Source: Asticcacaulis sp. AC460 | GTDB lineage: Bacteria; Pseudomonadota; Alphaproteobacteria; Caulobacterales; Caulobacteraceae | NCBI RefSeq assembly: GCF_000495795.1 | Contig: NZ_AWGD01000028.1 | Location: forward strand, 1-64,000 | DNA length: 64,000 nucleotides | Reading direction: 5' to 3' | Part shown: piece after piece, positions 36,476 through 44,585 of the stretch | Layout of the letters: every line of letters starts with the position of its first letter | Numbering within the stretch: position 1 is the stretch's first letter | Made by a program: the position numbers and the translations under genes | Notes under the pieces: model-generated | What the model saw: only the letters and a program-made list of their open reading frames with translations | Database searches by the model: none | What the model was told of the DNA's origin: nothing

Positions 36476-39220
36476 TTAACGCGGGCAGGTCGCGTCGCCC
36501 TCGTCCGAGGCGATTTTGATGCTGGAATAGCTGATCTTCAGCGGGGCATCGCTGGTCAGGGAGAACGGCACGCCGACCTTGCTGACGTCAACGCCGGCGG
36601 CGACGAAGCAGTCGAGGGTGACCTTCACCGTCGCCCATTCGCCGACCGGCGCCGTCAGGGCCGAGGCGATGTTCACGGGATGGGTCGAGCCGGCATCCGT
36701 GCCCATGCCCAGCAGGACAGGGCCCGAAACCGGAGCATCCAGGCGATAGGTGACGCCCAGGGTCATCTTGCCGGTGGTCTGGCGGCTGAGGTCGACGGGG
36801 GCGCCAGAAATGGCGGCCTGGCCGCGGCCCGAGCCCGAGTAGACCAGCGAACGGCCGGCTTCCTGTTTGCCGGCGTCGACCGCGCTCTGGCTCACCGCGC
36901 CGCCGGGGCTCGTGAACATGCCCTGGTCGCCCGAGGTGCTGCCCGAGACATCGATCAGGTTCAGGGTCCACGGTGCCTTGATGCGGCCCGAGGCGAAATA
37001 GGTGTCGACATTGACCACGGCTTCTTCGCCGAGGCCGGAGTCTTCCGACAGCTGCGGCACGTAACCGTCGCTGAGATAGGTCAGGCCGTAGCCGTAGGCG
37101 AACTGCGGATCGTAATCCATGGTGCCGACGTTCAGGGGCTGCTGGTTGGCGAACTTCGGCCACGAGAAGGTCAGCTTGCCCTTGAAATCGTTGCGCGGCT
37201 TCTTGTCGGCATTGCCGACCAGGACGTCGGCGATGCCGCCGCCTTCGGTGCCGGGCAGCCAGGCCGCGACAAAGGCGTCCGAGGCGTTGATTTCCGGATT
37301 GGTCCACATCGGCCGGCCCGACAGGAAGACGGTGACGACCGGAATGCCGGCGTCCTTCAGCTTCTTGATCAGGGCCAGGTCGGTGGCGTCGCCGGGCTGA
37401 TAGTCGAGGTTCGGGCGGTCGCCCTGGAACTCGGCATAGGGGTCCTCGCCGATGACCACCACAGCCACATCCGGCTTTTCCTTGTAGACGCCGTCGACGC
37501 TGAGCGAGGCGGTGCCACCGTAACGTTCGACCGTTTCGGCAATGCCTTCGTAGATCGACTGGCCGTTCGGGAAGTCCTCGCGCGAATTGCCGGTGCCCTG
37601 CCAGGTGATGGTCCAGCCGCCGGCCTGTTTGCCGACGTCATGGGCGCCCGAGCCGGTGACCAGGATATGGTCCGAGCCGCGCAGCGGCAGGATGCGGTTC
37701 TGGTTCTTGATCAGCACCAGGGATTCGCGCACGGCCTGGCGGGCAATGGCGCGGTGATCCGGCGAGCCCAGCACCTGCCAGTTACCCGACAGGGCGCGGT
37801 CCTTGGGGGCGCCCAGTTCGAACAGGCCGCCCTTGATCTTGGCACGCAGGATGCGGCGGACGGCGTCGTCCAGGCGGGCCATCGGCACCTCGCCCGACTT
37901 CACGTCGGCCAGGAGGTTGGTATAGACGGCCTTCCAGGTGTCGGGCGCCATGTACATGTCGACACCGGCATTGATGGCCTGGGGGCAGTCGTCCTGCTCG
38001 CAGCCCGGGATCTGGCGGTGGGCGTTCCAGTCGGTGATGGCGAAGCCGTCAAAGCCCATGCGCTGCTTCAGGGCGCCGGTGATCAGCCGCTTGTTGCCGG
38101 CCATCTTCTCACCGTTCCACGACGAGAAGGAAATCATGACCGACAGGGTGCCGGCTTCGATCGCCGGCGGATAACCGGCATTGTGGATGCGGGCCAGGTC
38201 GGCTTCGCTCATCTCGGCGTCGCCCTGATCCTTGCCGTTGGCCGTGCCGCCATCGCCGAGATAATGTTTGGCGGTCGACATGATGTGGCCCGGCTTGATG
38301 CCGACGCGCGCGCCATCGGCGCCTTGCAGGCCTTCGACCATGTAGCCGGAATAGGCGGCGACGTCGGCAGGGTTTTCGGAATAGGACTCGTAGGCGCGGC
38401 CCCAGCGCTTGTCGCGAGCGACGGCGACCGTAGGCGCGAAGGTCCAGTCGACCCCGGCCACGGCCATTTCCTGGGCGGTGGCCTCACCGATCTTGCGGAT
38501 CAGTTCGGGATTGTGCGCAGCGCCCAGGCCGACATTGTGCGGGAAGATGACCGCGCCGACCAGGTTGGAGTGGCCGTGGACGGCGTCGATGCCGAACAGG
38601 ACCGGGATCTTGACCTTGGAGGGATATTCCAGCGAGGCGCGCCAGTAGTCGTCGGCGACTTGCAGCCAGGCATCCGGGGTGGCGCGTTCGTTCTGGCCCG
38701 GCGAGGAGTTACCGCCGGCCAGGATCGAACCCAAGGGATAGATCTTCAGCTCTTCCGGCTTGATGAAGTTGATGTCGGCCTGGACGGTCTGACCGACCTT
38801 TTCCTCCAGCGTCATCTGGCTCATGATTTCGGTGATCCGCGCCTCGGTTGCCGCATCGGCGATACCGGCGTCGGGCACGACCGGCCAGGCCGGATCGATC
38901 GGGATAACGGCGTCGGCCTTGGGCGCCTTGGCGGCTTTCGCGGCGGCAGGCTTTTTGGCGGCGACCTTTTTGGAAGCCTTACGTGGGGCGCGCTTTTTCG
39001 CTTTTGCCTTGGCCTTTTTCTTCTTGGCGGCCAGGTCGACGGCGGCCGTATGCGGCTTGGCGGAGCGGGCCAGGACGGCTTCGACGGAGCCGGTTTCAGC
39101 GGCCACGACGGCGCCCGTCACGGACAGCGACAGGGCCAGGCCAAAGGCGGTGCCCAGCTTGAGCAGGCGCTTGAAACGGGCGGCGGGGTTCGTCGCGGCG
39201 GACGGTGACGTAACGGACAT
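36476..39220 (-). CDS. Beta-glucosidase, glycoside hydrolase family 3, secreted
   Basis: A 914-residue GH3 exo-beta-glucosidase, closest to the 1,4-beta-glucan glucohydrolase/ExoP type. After a signal peptide (about residues 24-41) comes a very basic Lys/Ala linker (about 65-103), then the GH3 N-domain, with the nucleophile Asp397 in GFAITDWNAH, the GH3 C-domain (VIGEDPYAEFQGDRP, FLSGRPMWTNPE) and a C-terminal galactose-binding-like module. It releases glucose from cello-oligosaccharides. The ATG at 39220 has AAGGAG six bases upstream. A LacI-type operator sits between its -35 and -10. Confidence 0.93.
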   Translation of the reverse strand: MSVTSPSAATNPAARFKRLLKLGTAFGLALSLSVTGAVVAAETGSVEAVLARSAKPHTAAVDLAAKKKKAKAKAKKRAPRKASKKVAAKKPAAAKAAKAPKADAVIPIDPAWPVVPDAGIADAATEARITEIMSQMTLEEKVGQTVQADINFIKPEELKIYPLGSILAGGNSSPGQNERATPDAWLQVADDYWRASLEYPSKVKIPVLFGIDAVHGHSNLVGAVIFPHNVGLGAAHNPELIRKIGEATAQEMAVAGVDWTFAPTVAVARDKRWGRAYESYSENPADVAAYSGYMVEGLQGADGARVGIKPGHIMSTAKHYLGDGGTANGKDQGDAEMSEADLARIHNAGYPPAIEAGTLSVMISFSSWNGEKMAGNKRLITGALKQRMGFDGFAITDWNAHRQIPGCEQDDCPQAINAGVDMYMAPDTWKAVYTNLLADVKSGEVPMARLDDAVRRILRAKIKGGLFELGAPKDRALSGNWQVLGSPDHRAIARQAVRESLVLIKNQNRILPLRGSDHILVTGSGAHDVGKQAGGWTITWQGTGNSREDFPNGQSIYEGIAETVERYGGTASLSVDGVYKEKPDVAVVVIGEDPYAEFQGDRPNLDYQPGDATDLALIKKLKDAGIPVVTVFLSGRPMWTNPEINASDAFVAAWLPGTEGGGIADVLVGNADKKPRNDFKGKLTFSWPKFANQQPLNVGTMDYDPQFAYGYGLTYLSDGYVPQLSEDSGLGEEAVVNVDTYFASGRIKAPWTLNLIDVSGSTSGDQGMFTSPGGAVSQSAVDAGKQEAGRSLVYSGSGRGQAAISGAPVDLSRQTTGKMTLGVTYRLDAPVSGPVLLGMGTDAGSTHPVNIASALTAPVGEWATVKVTLDCFVAAGVDVSKVGVPFSLTSDAPLKISYSSIKIASDEGDATCPR

Positions 39221-39362
39221 GGTGCTCCTTAAAGCGCTTTTCCCAACGGTTTTTGTACTTTGTAGCATGGTTAGGAGCGCGGAACAAAGCCGCCCGCGGA
39301 ATGCCCCTCGCCGCGCTTACCCGTGTGACCAAATTGTGACCGGCCCCGGGCTGTTGGCGGCG

Positions 39363-39392
39363 ATTATTGACAGCGCTATCAGACAAGGTCAA
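39363..39392 (-). promoter_or_regulatory. GH3 promoter with LacI-type operator O1
   Basis: On the minus strand TTGACC (39387-39392), an 18-base spacer and AATAAT (39363-39368). The operator TGACAGCGCTATCA (39368-39381) overlaps the spacer and -10, a good position for repression. It matches the operators at 39477, 42775 and 48744. Confidence 0.68.
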
Positions 39393-39475
39393 GCGGTCTT
39401 AATACCTTCTTTACCCCCTGAAACCGATGTAAGTCTCGGTTTCATTTGAAAAATATATTTGCTTTCATTATTTAT

Positions 39476-39505
39476 TTGACAGCGTTGTCAGTTTGCGGTT
39501 ATAGA
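39476..39505 (+). promoter_or_regulatory. Promoter of candidate sRNA with LacI-type operator O2
   Basis: TTGACA (39476-39481), 18 bases, TATAGA (39500-39505), reading to the right. TGACAGCGTTGTCA (39477-39490) covers the -35 and part of the spacer. No coding region follows before the terminator at 39667. Confidence 0.62.
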
Positions 39506-39511
39506 TACGCT

Positions 39512-39700
39512 TACCCTGTTTCCTGTTGCACCTCGGTGCATCAGGTTTGTGTTTAAAACCGCTGGCTGACGATCGGACTTCTTTCCCTTTTTCACAGTCC
39601 GGGCGTTATGTGGTTTTAAAGCGCCTTCTTAAATGTGGCATTATTTGGAAGGCACTGGCCTTTGATCCCGACGGTTCGCAAGATCCGTCGGGTTTTTTTT
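39512..39700 (+). ncRNA. Candidate small noncoding RNA
   Basis: About 189 nt from the predicted start to the end of an intrinsic terminator. Three structures are visible: a 5' hairpin (39522-39545, CCTG-t-TGCACC / GGTGCA-t-CAGG), a long-range stem TTTAAAACC (39552-39560) with GGTTTTAAA (39612-39620), and inside it CGGACT (39574-39579) with AGTCCG (39596-39601) presenting a 16-base pyrimidine-rich loop. Such C/U-rich loops in sRNAs can pair with ribosome sites. A reading frame across the region exists but is cut by the terminator and has no ribosome site. No known RNA family is recognised. Confidence 0.55.
39667..39700 (+). terminator. Intrinsic terminator of candidate sRNA
   Basis: An 8-bp perfect GC-rich stem (CCCGACGG / CCGTCGGG), ten-base loop and eight T in a row. 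No plus-strand gene ends upstream of it, which is why a noncoding transcript is proposed. Confidence 0.92.
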
Positions 39701-39833
39701 GCTTTGGACTGGGGGAACTATCGGCGGGTAAAATCCCCAATGGTGCTTGGGTCGCCGACAAACTTATTCTGCACGTTTTGGTGCCAAGCTTTGAAGAATA
39801 TAGGCGTAGATGATGGAAACACCGGCGGGCCAA

Positions 39834-39897
39834 ATCCCCCACCGTCTTATTTGCTTCCAGCAAATAATCCACCTCCCCGTATAACGGGGAGGGATGA
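39834..39897. repeat. Dispersed palindromic repeat, copy 5
   Basis: ATCCCCCACCGTCTTATTTG, an AT-rich short hairpin (TTGCTTCCAGCAA) and CACCTCCCCGTATAACGGGGAGG. It is the AT-richest copy and lies just beyond the thioredoxin-reductase-like gene. Confidence 0.6.
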
Positions 39898-39930
39898 AAT
39901 AAGTTGGATTTCCTTGCCTCTAAAAGCCCT

Positions 39931-40818
39931 TTACCACGCTCTCGGTAGTTTATGGTGGATGTGGCAGGCGGCAATGGCGGCCTGACCGCAGGCGACGCTG
40001 ATCTGGTTCAGACCGCTGACGACGTCGCCAGCCGCGAACAGGCCCGGCACCGTCGTTTCCTGATAGCGGTCGGTAGTCAACTCGCCAACCTCGTCGCTTT
40101 GCGCCCCCAGCGCCTGGGCCAGGCCCGCCCGAGGCCGGCAGCCGAACATCGGATAGACCATGTCGAAGCCGTGCGGCGTACCGTCAAGGGCGACCACGGG
40201 TTTGCCGTCATCATCAATCCGGATATCGACAGAGGCGCCTTCGACCAACCTGATACCGGCGTCGGAAAGTCGTCCCCTCCCCTCCTGGTCCAAGGCGGCC
40301 TCGCCGACATGCACCAGGGTCAGGTCAGCGGTATAGGTCCGCAGGAACAGAGCATGTCCGATAGCATGGTCTGTGCGGGCGACCACGGCGACGCGTCTGT
40401 CCATGGCTTCGAAGCCATCGCACACCGGGCACAACCGGATTGTGCTGTCGCGGATGGCCGGTTCCAGACGCTGCATATCGACACCGGCATCGGAAATGCC
40501 GGTGGCCAGGATTACGGTTTTGGCTTCGAATGCCTGATCGGCCGTGTGCGCAGCGAAATGGTCGTCATGCCTGCTGAGGATTTCGACCCGGCTGTCGTGG
40601 CGGGGCACGTCATAGGGCGCCAATTGCTCCCGCAATCGCAGCAGCAGGCCATCGCCGGTAACTCCATGAGGAAAGCCCGGGAAATTATGCGACACCGGGA
40701 TCAGCCGGGCCCGGCTGTTGGCGTCGTCGACCACGGCAATCCGGCGGCGGAAGCGCGCCAGGTAGATGGCCGCCGTCAGACCCGCCGGACCACCGCCGAT
40801 GATCAGGCAGTCCAGCAT
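39931..40818 (-). CDS. Thioredoxin-reductase-like FAD/NAD(P) oxidoreductase
   Basis: A 295-residue flavoprotein of the thioredoxin reductase type. FAD-binding [19 protein letters not shown] opens the chain; the redox-active CPVC is near residues 130-133; the second FAD motif is [30 protein letters not shown]. The NAD(P)-binding loop [20 protein letters not shown] lacks the usual GGG, so cofactor preference or activity may differ. The ATG overlaps the stop of the response regulator (TGATG), so they are translationally coupled. Partner protein unknown; a role in redox signalling is possible. Confidence 0.88.
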   Translation of the reverse strand: MLDCLIIGGGPAGLTAAIYLARFRRRIAVVDDANSRARLIPVSHNFPGFPHGVTGDGLLLRLREQLAPYDVPRHDSRVEILSRHDDHFAAHTADQAFEAKTVILATGISDAGVDMQRLEPAIRDSTIRLCPVCDGFEAMDRRVAVVARTDHAIGHALFLRTYTADLTLVHVGEAALDQEGRGRLSDAGIRLVEGASVDIRIDDDGKPVVALDGTPHGFDMVYPMFGCRPRAGLAQALGAQSDEVGELTTDRYQETTVPGLFAAGDVVSGLNQISVACGQAAIAACHIHHKLPRAW

Positions 40819-41246
40819 CAACGACGACGGCGCAAGGGGTTGGTGCGCAAAAGATGCAGCATGTCGGCCAGGACATGCGGATCGACAGGCTTGACCAGGT
40901 GCAGGTCGAAGCCGGCGGCCGCCGTCATGCGACGGTGTTCAGGGCCGGCATGTCCGGTCTGGGCGATGATCTTCACCCCGGCAAGGGACTCGTCCTTACG
41001 CAACTGGCGGCAGACCTCGATCCCGTCCATGCCCGGCATGGCCAGGTCCAGCAGGATCACCTCCGGCAGGAACTCATGCGCTTCACGCAGGGCCGTGCGG
41101 CCGTCATGGCAACTGCGAACCTCATCGCCATAGGTTTCGATCGTCCATTCCAGGGTCTGGGCGGACGGCACATTGTCGTCAACCACCAGCACGCGCAGGG
41201 GCTTCAGTTCGGTATCCGGTTCGGGTGTACTGATCATCTGAGTCAT
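40818..41246 (-). CDS. Single-domain response regulator
   Basis: A 142-residue CheY-like receiver without output domain. The acidic pair is DD23-24 (VLVVDDN), the phosphoacceptor Asp67 ([11 protein letters not shown]), Thr97 (AQTG) and Lys119 (VKPVD). The C-terminus ends in four Arg. Its stop overlaps the start of the thioredoxin-reductase-like gene. No histidine kinase is nearby, so the partner is unknown. Confidence 0.93.
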   Translation of the reverse strand: MTQMISTPEPDTELKPLRVLVVDDNVPSAQTLEWTIETYGDEVRSCHDGRTALREAHEFLPEVILLDLAMPGMDGIEVCRQLRKDESLAGVKIIAQTGHAGPEHRRMTAAAGFDLHLVKPVDPHVLADMLHLLRTNPLRRRR

Positions 41247-41502
41247 CGGTTCAAAACAGGCTTACAGGCAAGAAAAGGCGGCCGGAACACGGCGCAATTG
41301 CAGAGTTCATGGATGCCCCCACAGGCCCGGCTGCAGGCGCACAATGCGCCCGCCACAGAGATGGGGTGTCCTACCGGAAATAAAATAAAATCCGCATGTG
41401 GTTTGCATGGGCCTCACACCAAAGGCGGATACCGCACGTGGGTATGACGCAAGTAAGGGCGTGCGAACCATACCGAAGGCATTTGGAGCGGCCGCTAAGA
41501 GG
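41247..41502. other. Intergenic region upstream of the response regulator
   Basis: No gene is seen. It holds a hairpin-like GCAGGCGCACAATGCGCCCGC stretch near 41333 and, at 41470-41486, the sequence ATACCGAAGGCATTTGG that resembles the terminal repeat of the MITE-like element at 54568. Confidence 0.4.
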
Positions 41503-41594
41503 ACCCCTCCGTCTCGACGCGCTTGCCAATGGCCTTCGGCCTGGCTTCGCTTGCTCGCCACCTCCCCATTGAAGAAATAGGGAGGAGAAGGAAG
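41503..41594. repeat. Dispersed palindromic repeat, copy 6
   Basis: Starts GGACCCCTCCGTCTCGACGCG, as copy 8 does, and continues with CTTGCTCGCCACCTCCCCATT and GGGAGGAGAAGGAAG. The bases before it (CTAAGAGGACCCC and the ATACC...GGCATT element) also match copy 8, so the two are the closest pair. Confidence 0.7.
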
Positions 41595-41610
41595 GAAGGA
41601 AGGAAGGAAG
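41587..41610. repeat. GAAG microsatellite
   Basis: Six perfect tandem copies of GAAG at the end of repeat copy 6, 49 bases from the lacI stop. Other repeat copies end with one GAAGGAAG, so this looks like slippage expansion. Confidence 0.85.
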
Positions 41611-41658
41611 ATCGTCGGCCGGATATTTGAATCGAAATCCAGCGCGGTCGGTTAGGAC

Positions 41659-42738
41659 CTACAGTTTTTGCGCCGATTGACGCGGGATCAGCTCGAACGG
41701 CAGCAGGCGGGTGTCGCCCGGATGGCCGGCGTCTTCGCCGTTGGCGCGGGCCAGCAGCATGTCGGCGGCCTGGTGCGCCAGGTCCTCGATCGGCTGGCGG
41801 ATGGTCGTCAGGTGCGGCCACACCAGCAGCGCCCCCGGCGTGTCGTCGAACCCGACGACCGAGACGTCGTCCGGCACGCGAATGCCGGTCTGGTGGCAAT
41901 GGGCGATCATGCCGAACGCCATGGAGTCGTTGCTGGCGAAGACCGCCGTCGGACGCTCGGCGCCGGCAAACAGCGATCTGGCGGCGTCGATGCCGGATTC
42001 GAAGCTGAAATAGCCCTGCTTGACCCATTCGGCGCGCGGTTCCATGCCGGCGTCACGCATGGCCTTGACGTAGCCCTCATAGCGCAGGTGCGAGGCGCCG
42101 TGTTCCGGATGGCCCAGGATGAAGCCGATGTCACGGTGGCCCAGGTCCAGCAGGTGCCGGGTCATGTCGAAGGCGGCTTTGGCGTCGTCCATGCGCACCG
42201 CGGCTGAACGGCCGGGATAGAGGAAGGGCGCGACGCGGACATAGGGCACGCCGGCCGCTTCGATGGTTTGCAGCACCACGGCCATGTCGCACAGCGGCGG
42301 CGTCAGGATCACACCGTCCAGGCGGATGGTCGCCAGAAGCCCGCCGATGGCGCGTTCCAGGTCGGGGGCATGGGCGTCCTGGGGCTCGGCCATGACGTGG
42401 TAGCCGCTCTGGCGACAGCGCCTGATGGCGCCCATCTGCAGGTCGTAGACATAGGACTGGCTGGGGTTGTCGTACAGCAGGCCGATCATGAAGCTGCGCG
42501 CGCCGGCCAGGGACCGGGCCAGCAGGTTCGGCCGGTAATGCAGGAGATTGGCGGCTTCCTTGACCTTGGCGCGGGTTTCGTCGCGCACATTGGGCTCGTC
42601 GTTCATGACGCGCGAAACGGTCTTGATCGATACACCGGCCAGCCGGGCGACGTCATTGATGGTCGAAACCGCGCTGGCGGCGTTGGGAAGCGCTTTAGGC
42701 GGCTGTGCCAATGACAGTGTCCTGCGTTGTCGTGACAT
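41659..42738 (-). CDS. LacI-family repressor of the sugar regulon
   Basis: A 359-residue LacI/GalR regulator. After a 20-residue tail, the helix-turn-helix STINDVARLAGVSIKTVSRVMNDEPNV begins; the periplasmic-binding-protein-like domain follows (FMIGLLYDNPS, GVILTPPL, TAVFASNDSMAFGMI, VSVVGFDDTPGA). It closes the zwf-pgl-edd-glk-eda row on the same strand and has an operator 37 bases before its start, which suggests autoregulation. A metabolite of the Entner-Doudoroff pathway or a sugar is the likely inducer. ATG 42738 chosen; an upstream start lies beyond the operator. Confidence 0.9.
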   Translation of the reverse strand: MSRQRRTLSLAQPPKALPNAASAVSTINDVARLAGVSIKTVSRVMNDEPNVRDETRAKVKEAANLLHYRPNLLARSLAGARSFMIGLLYDNPSQSYVYDLQMGAIRRCRQSGYHVMAEPQDAHAPDLERAIGGLLATIRLDGVILTPPLCDMAVVLQTIEAAGVPYVRVAPFLYPGRSAAVRMDDAKAAFDMTRHLLDLGHRDIGFILGHPEHGASHLRYEGYVKAMRDAGMEPRAEWVKQGYFSFESGIDAARSLFAGAERPTAVFASNDSMAFGMIAHCHQTGIRVPDDVSVVGFDDTPGALLVWPHLTTIRQPIEDLAHQAADMLLARANGEDAGHPGDTRLLPFELIPRQSAQKL

Positions 42739-42774
42739 CACCGGAAGGTGTTGTGTGACACCCTTCTGCGTCTG

Positions 42775-42788
42775 TGACAGCTTTGTCA
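42775..42788 (-). promoter_or_regulatory. LacI-type operator O4
   Basis: TGACAGCTTTGTCA, 37 bases upstream of lacI; its minus-strand form begins TTGACA, so it coincides with a possible -35. Arms match the other three operators; the centre is CT instead of CG. Confidence 0.6.
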
Positions 42789-42826
42789 ACTGGCGACAAC
42801 GACAGAGGGGGTTCGGAAACTGAAGG

Positions 42827-42890
42827 CCCCTCACCCGATCGCCTTCGTTTCACTCGGCTCTCGTCCTCTCCCCGCAGGCGGGGAGAGGTA
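42827..42890. repeat. Dispersed palindromic repeat, copy 7
   Basis: CCCCTCACCCGATCGCCTTCG, CTCGGCTCTCGTCCTCTCCCC and GCAGGCGGGGAGAGG. It lies between eda and lacI, five bases before the eda stop codon on the plus-strand scale. Confidence 0.6.
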
Positions 42891-42894
42891 ATTT

Positions 42895-43545
42895 TTAGAT
42901 CACCGCGTCGGCCTTCTTCTTGCCGAAGGTTGCGACGGCTTCGGCAGCCAGGCGCGCAATCTCGTCCCAGTTACCGTCCTTCATGGCCTGGGCAGGCGCG
43001 ACCCACGAGCCGCCAACGCACAGCACATTGTCCAAAGCCAGGAACTGCGCCGCATTACCGGCGTCGATGCCGCCGGTCGGGCAGAACTTGACCTGGGGCA
43101 GAGGACCGCCAATGCCCTTCAGATACGGCACGCCGCCGGCCGGAACCGCCGGGAAGAATTTCAGGTGGGTAAAGCCCCACTCCATGGCCTTCATCACTTC
43201 GGACGAGGTGGCAACGCCCGGCAGCAAAGGCGCGGCGTCCTGATGGGCCAGGGTCTTGGTCAGGCCCGGCGAGACGAGGAATTTCGCCCCAGCCTTGGCG
43301 GCCTTTTCGGCATCCTTCGGTGTCAGGACGGTGCCTGCGCCGACGACGGCGTCCGGACGTTCCTTCGCGATCAGCTTGATGGCGTCCAGGGCGCAGTCGG
43401 TGCGCAGGGTGATTTCCAGCGCGCGGATACCGCCCTTCAGCAGGGCGTCGGCCAAGGGCAGGGCCTGGTCGAGGCTCGGGATCACCATCACCGGCAGAAC
43501 CGGGCCCAGGGTCATGAACTTTTCTACGTCGGGATGGGTAGGCAT
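42895..43545 (-). CDS. eda: 2-keto-3-deoxy-6-phosphogluconate aldolase
   Basis: A 216-residue class I aldolase that splits KDPG to pyruvate and glyceraldehyde 3-phosphate, the last step of the Entner-Doudoroff pathway. The catalytic Glu (IRALEITLRT), the Schiff-base Lys (FTHLKFFPAVPAGG) and the phosphate loop (CPTGGIDAGN) are present. It follows glk by 19 bases and is the last pathway gene of the operon that starts at zwf. Confidence 0.96.
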   Translation of the reverse strand: MPTHPDVEKFMTLGPVLPVMVIPSLDQALPLADALLKGGIRALEITLRTDCALDAIKLIAKERPDAVVGAGTVLTPKDAEKAAKAGAKFLVSPGLTKTLAHQDAAPLLPGVATSSEVMKAMEWGFTHLKFFPAVPAGGVPYLKGIGGPLPQVKFCPTGGIDAGNAAQFLALDNVLCVGGSWVAPAQAMKDGNWDEIARLAAEAVATFGKKKADAVI

Positions 43546-43564
43546 GGTGAGACCCTGTCGTCTG

Positions 43565-44578
43565 TTAGGCGGTTATCTGGACATCCGTCAAAGCATTGGC
43601 CGAACCGAGCAAGGCCGCATACGGATGGATGATGATGCGCGACGGCGTCGCCGCCACGATATGGGCCAGCGGCGCCTTGGCTTCCATGCGGGCACGAAAG
43701 CGCAGTTCGTCGACATGCTTGATCAGGCGCGGCGCGATACCACCGGCGATGAACATGCCCGAAGTGGCGCCGTGCGCCAGGGACAGGTCGCCGCAGACGC
43801 TGGCCATGATGTCCAGGAAGGCTTCGACGGTGTAGCGCGAGCCGGTGGCGTCGTCGCCGTCGAGATGGGTGATCTGGGCCGGGGTAAAGTCGTGGGCCGG
43901 CTCACCGCGGATGGCCGAAATAGCGTGATAGAGATTGACCAGGCCCGGACCCGACAGCAGCATCTCGACCGTGACACGGCCGTACTTCTTGCGCAGCACG
44001 CGCAGGATTTCGCTCTCATAGTCATTGACCGGGGCGAACGAGATATGGCCGCTTTCGGTCGACAGGCAATAGGGTCCGAACTCGCCGCCGACCAGGACCG
44101 AGGCGCCGAAACCGGTGCCGGCGCCCATGACGGCATGGACATTGCCGAAGCCGGTCTTGACCGAACCGATGGTCTTGGTGTCGGCATCGCCCAGGTGCGG
44201 CAAAGCGAAGGCCAGGGCAGCATAGTCGTTGATCAGCCGGGTCTTGCGCGCGCCGGTCGTCTGGCCCAGCAGGTCCTCACGCACCAGCCAGTCGAGGTTG
44301 GTGAACTGAATGGCGCCGTCCTTGACCGGACCGGCCACGGCGACGACCGTAAAGTCGAGCTGCGGCTTGCCGCCGATCATGGCGAAATAACCGTTCAGGG
44401 CGTCATAGACGTCCTTGTAGTCCTCGCACTCCAGCGACTTGAAATTGGCCAGGGTGGTCTTGCCGCCCACGCGCTCGGCGATGGCGAAGCGGGCATTGGT
44501 GCCCCCAATGTCGCCGACCAGGCCGCGCAGAGGTTGCGATGAAGTCACGACGGATCCCGTCTCGAAATGCGCTGTCAT
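43565..44578 (-). CDS. glk: Glucokinase
   Basis: A 337-residue ROK-unrelated glucokinase (Glk family) that phosphorylates glucose with ATP. GLVGDIGGTNARFAI is the phosphate-binding motif; NLDWLV and MGAGTGFGASVLV and the glucose-binding STESGHISFAP are typical. I chose the ATG at 44578, eight bases after the edd stop; an upstream reading extends into edd, and a GTG nine codons on is an alternative. Located inside the Entner-Doudoroff operon, it feeds glucose into zwf. Confidence 0.94.
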   Translation of the reverse strand: MTAHFETGSVVTSSQPLRGLVGDIGGTNARFAIAERVGGKTTLANFKSLECEDYKDVYDALNGYFAMIGGKPQLDFTVVAVAGPVKDGAIQFTNLDWLVREDLLGQTTGARKTRLINDYAALAFALPHLGDADTKTIGSVKTGFGNVHAVMGAGTGFGASVLVGGEFGPYCLSTESGHISFAPVNDYESEILRVLRKKYGRVTVEMLLSGPGLVNLYHAISAIRGEPAHDFTPAQITHLDGDDATGSRYTVEAFLDIMASVCGDLSLAHGATSGMFIAGGIAPRLIKHVDELRFRARMEAKAPLAHIVAATPSRIIIHPYAALLGSANALTDVQITA

Positions 44579-44585
44579 ACAGTAT

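Noticed and set aside
36308-39208. Very long plus-strand open frame opposite the GH3 gene
   Set aside because: Antisense shadow of GH3; the GH3 frame has clear catalytic motifs and a ribosome site.
39526-39813. Plus-strand reading frame of 95 residues over the candidate sRNA
   Set aside because: A strong intrinsic terminator cuts it, there is no ribosome site, and composition is unlike neighbouring genes.
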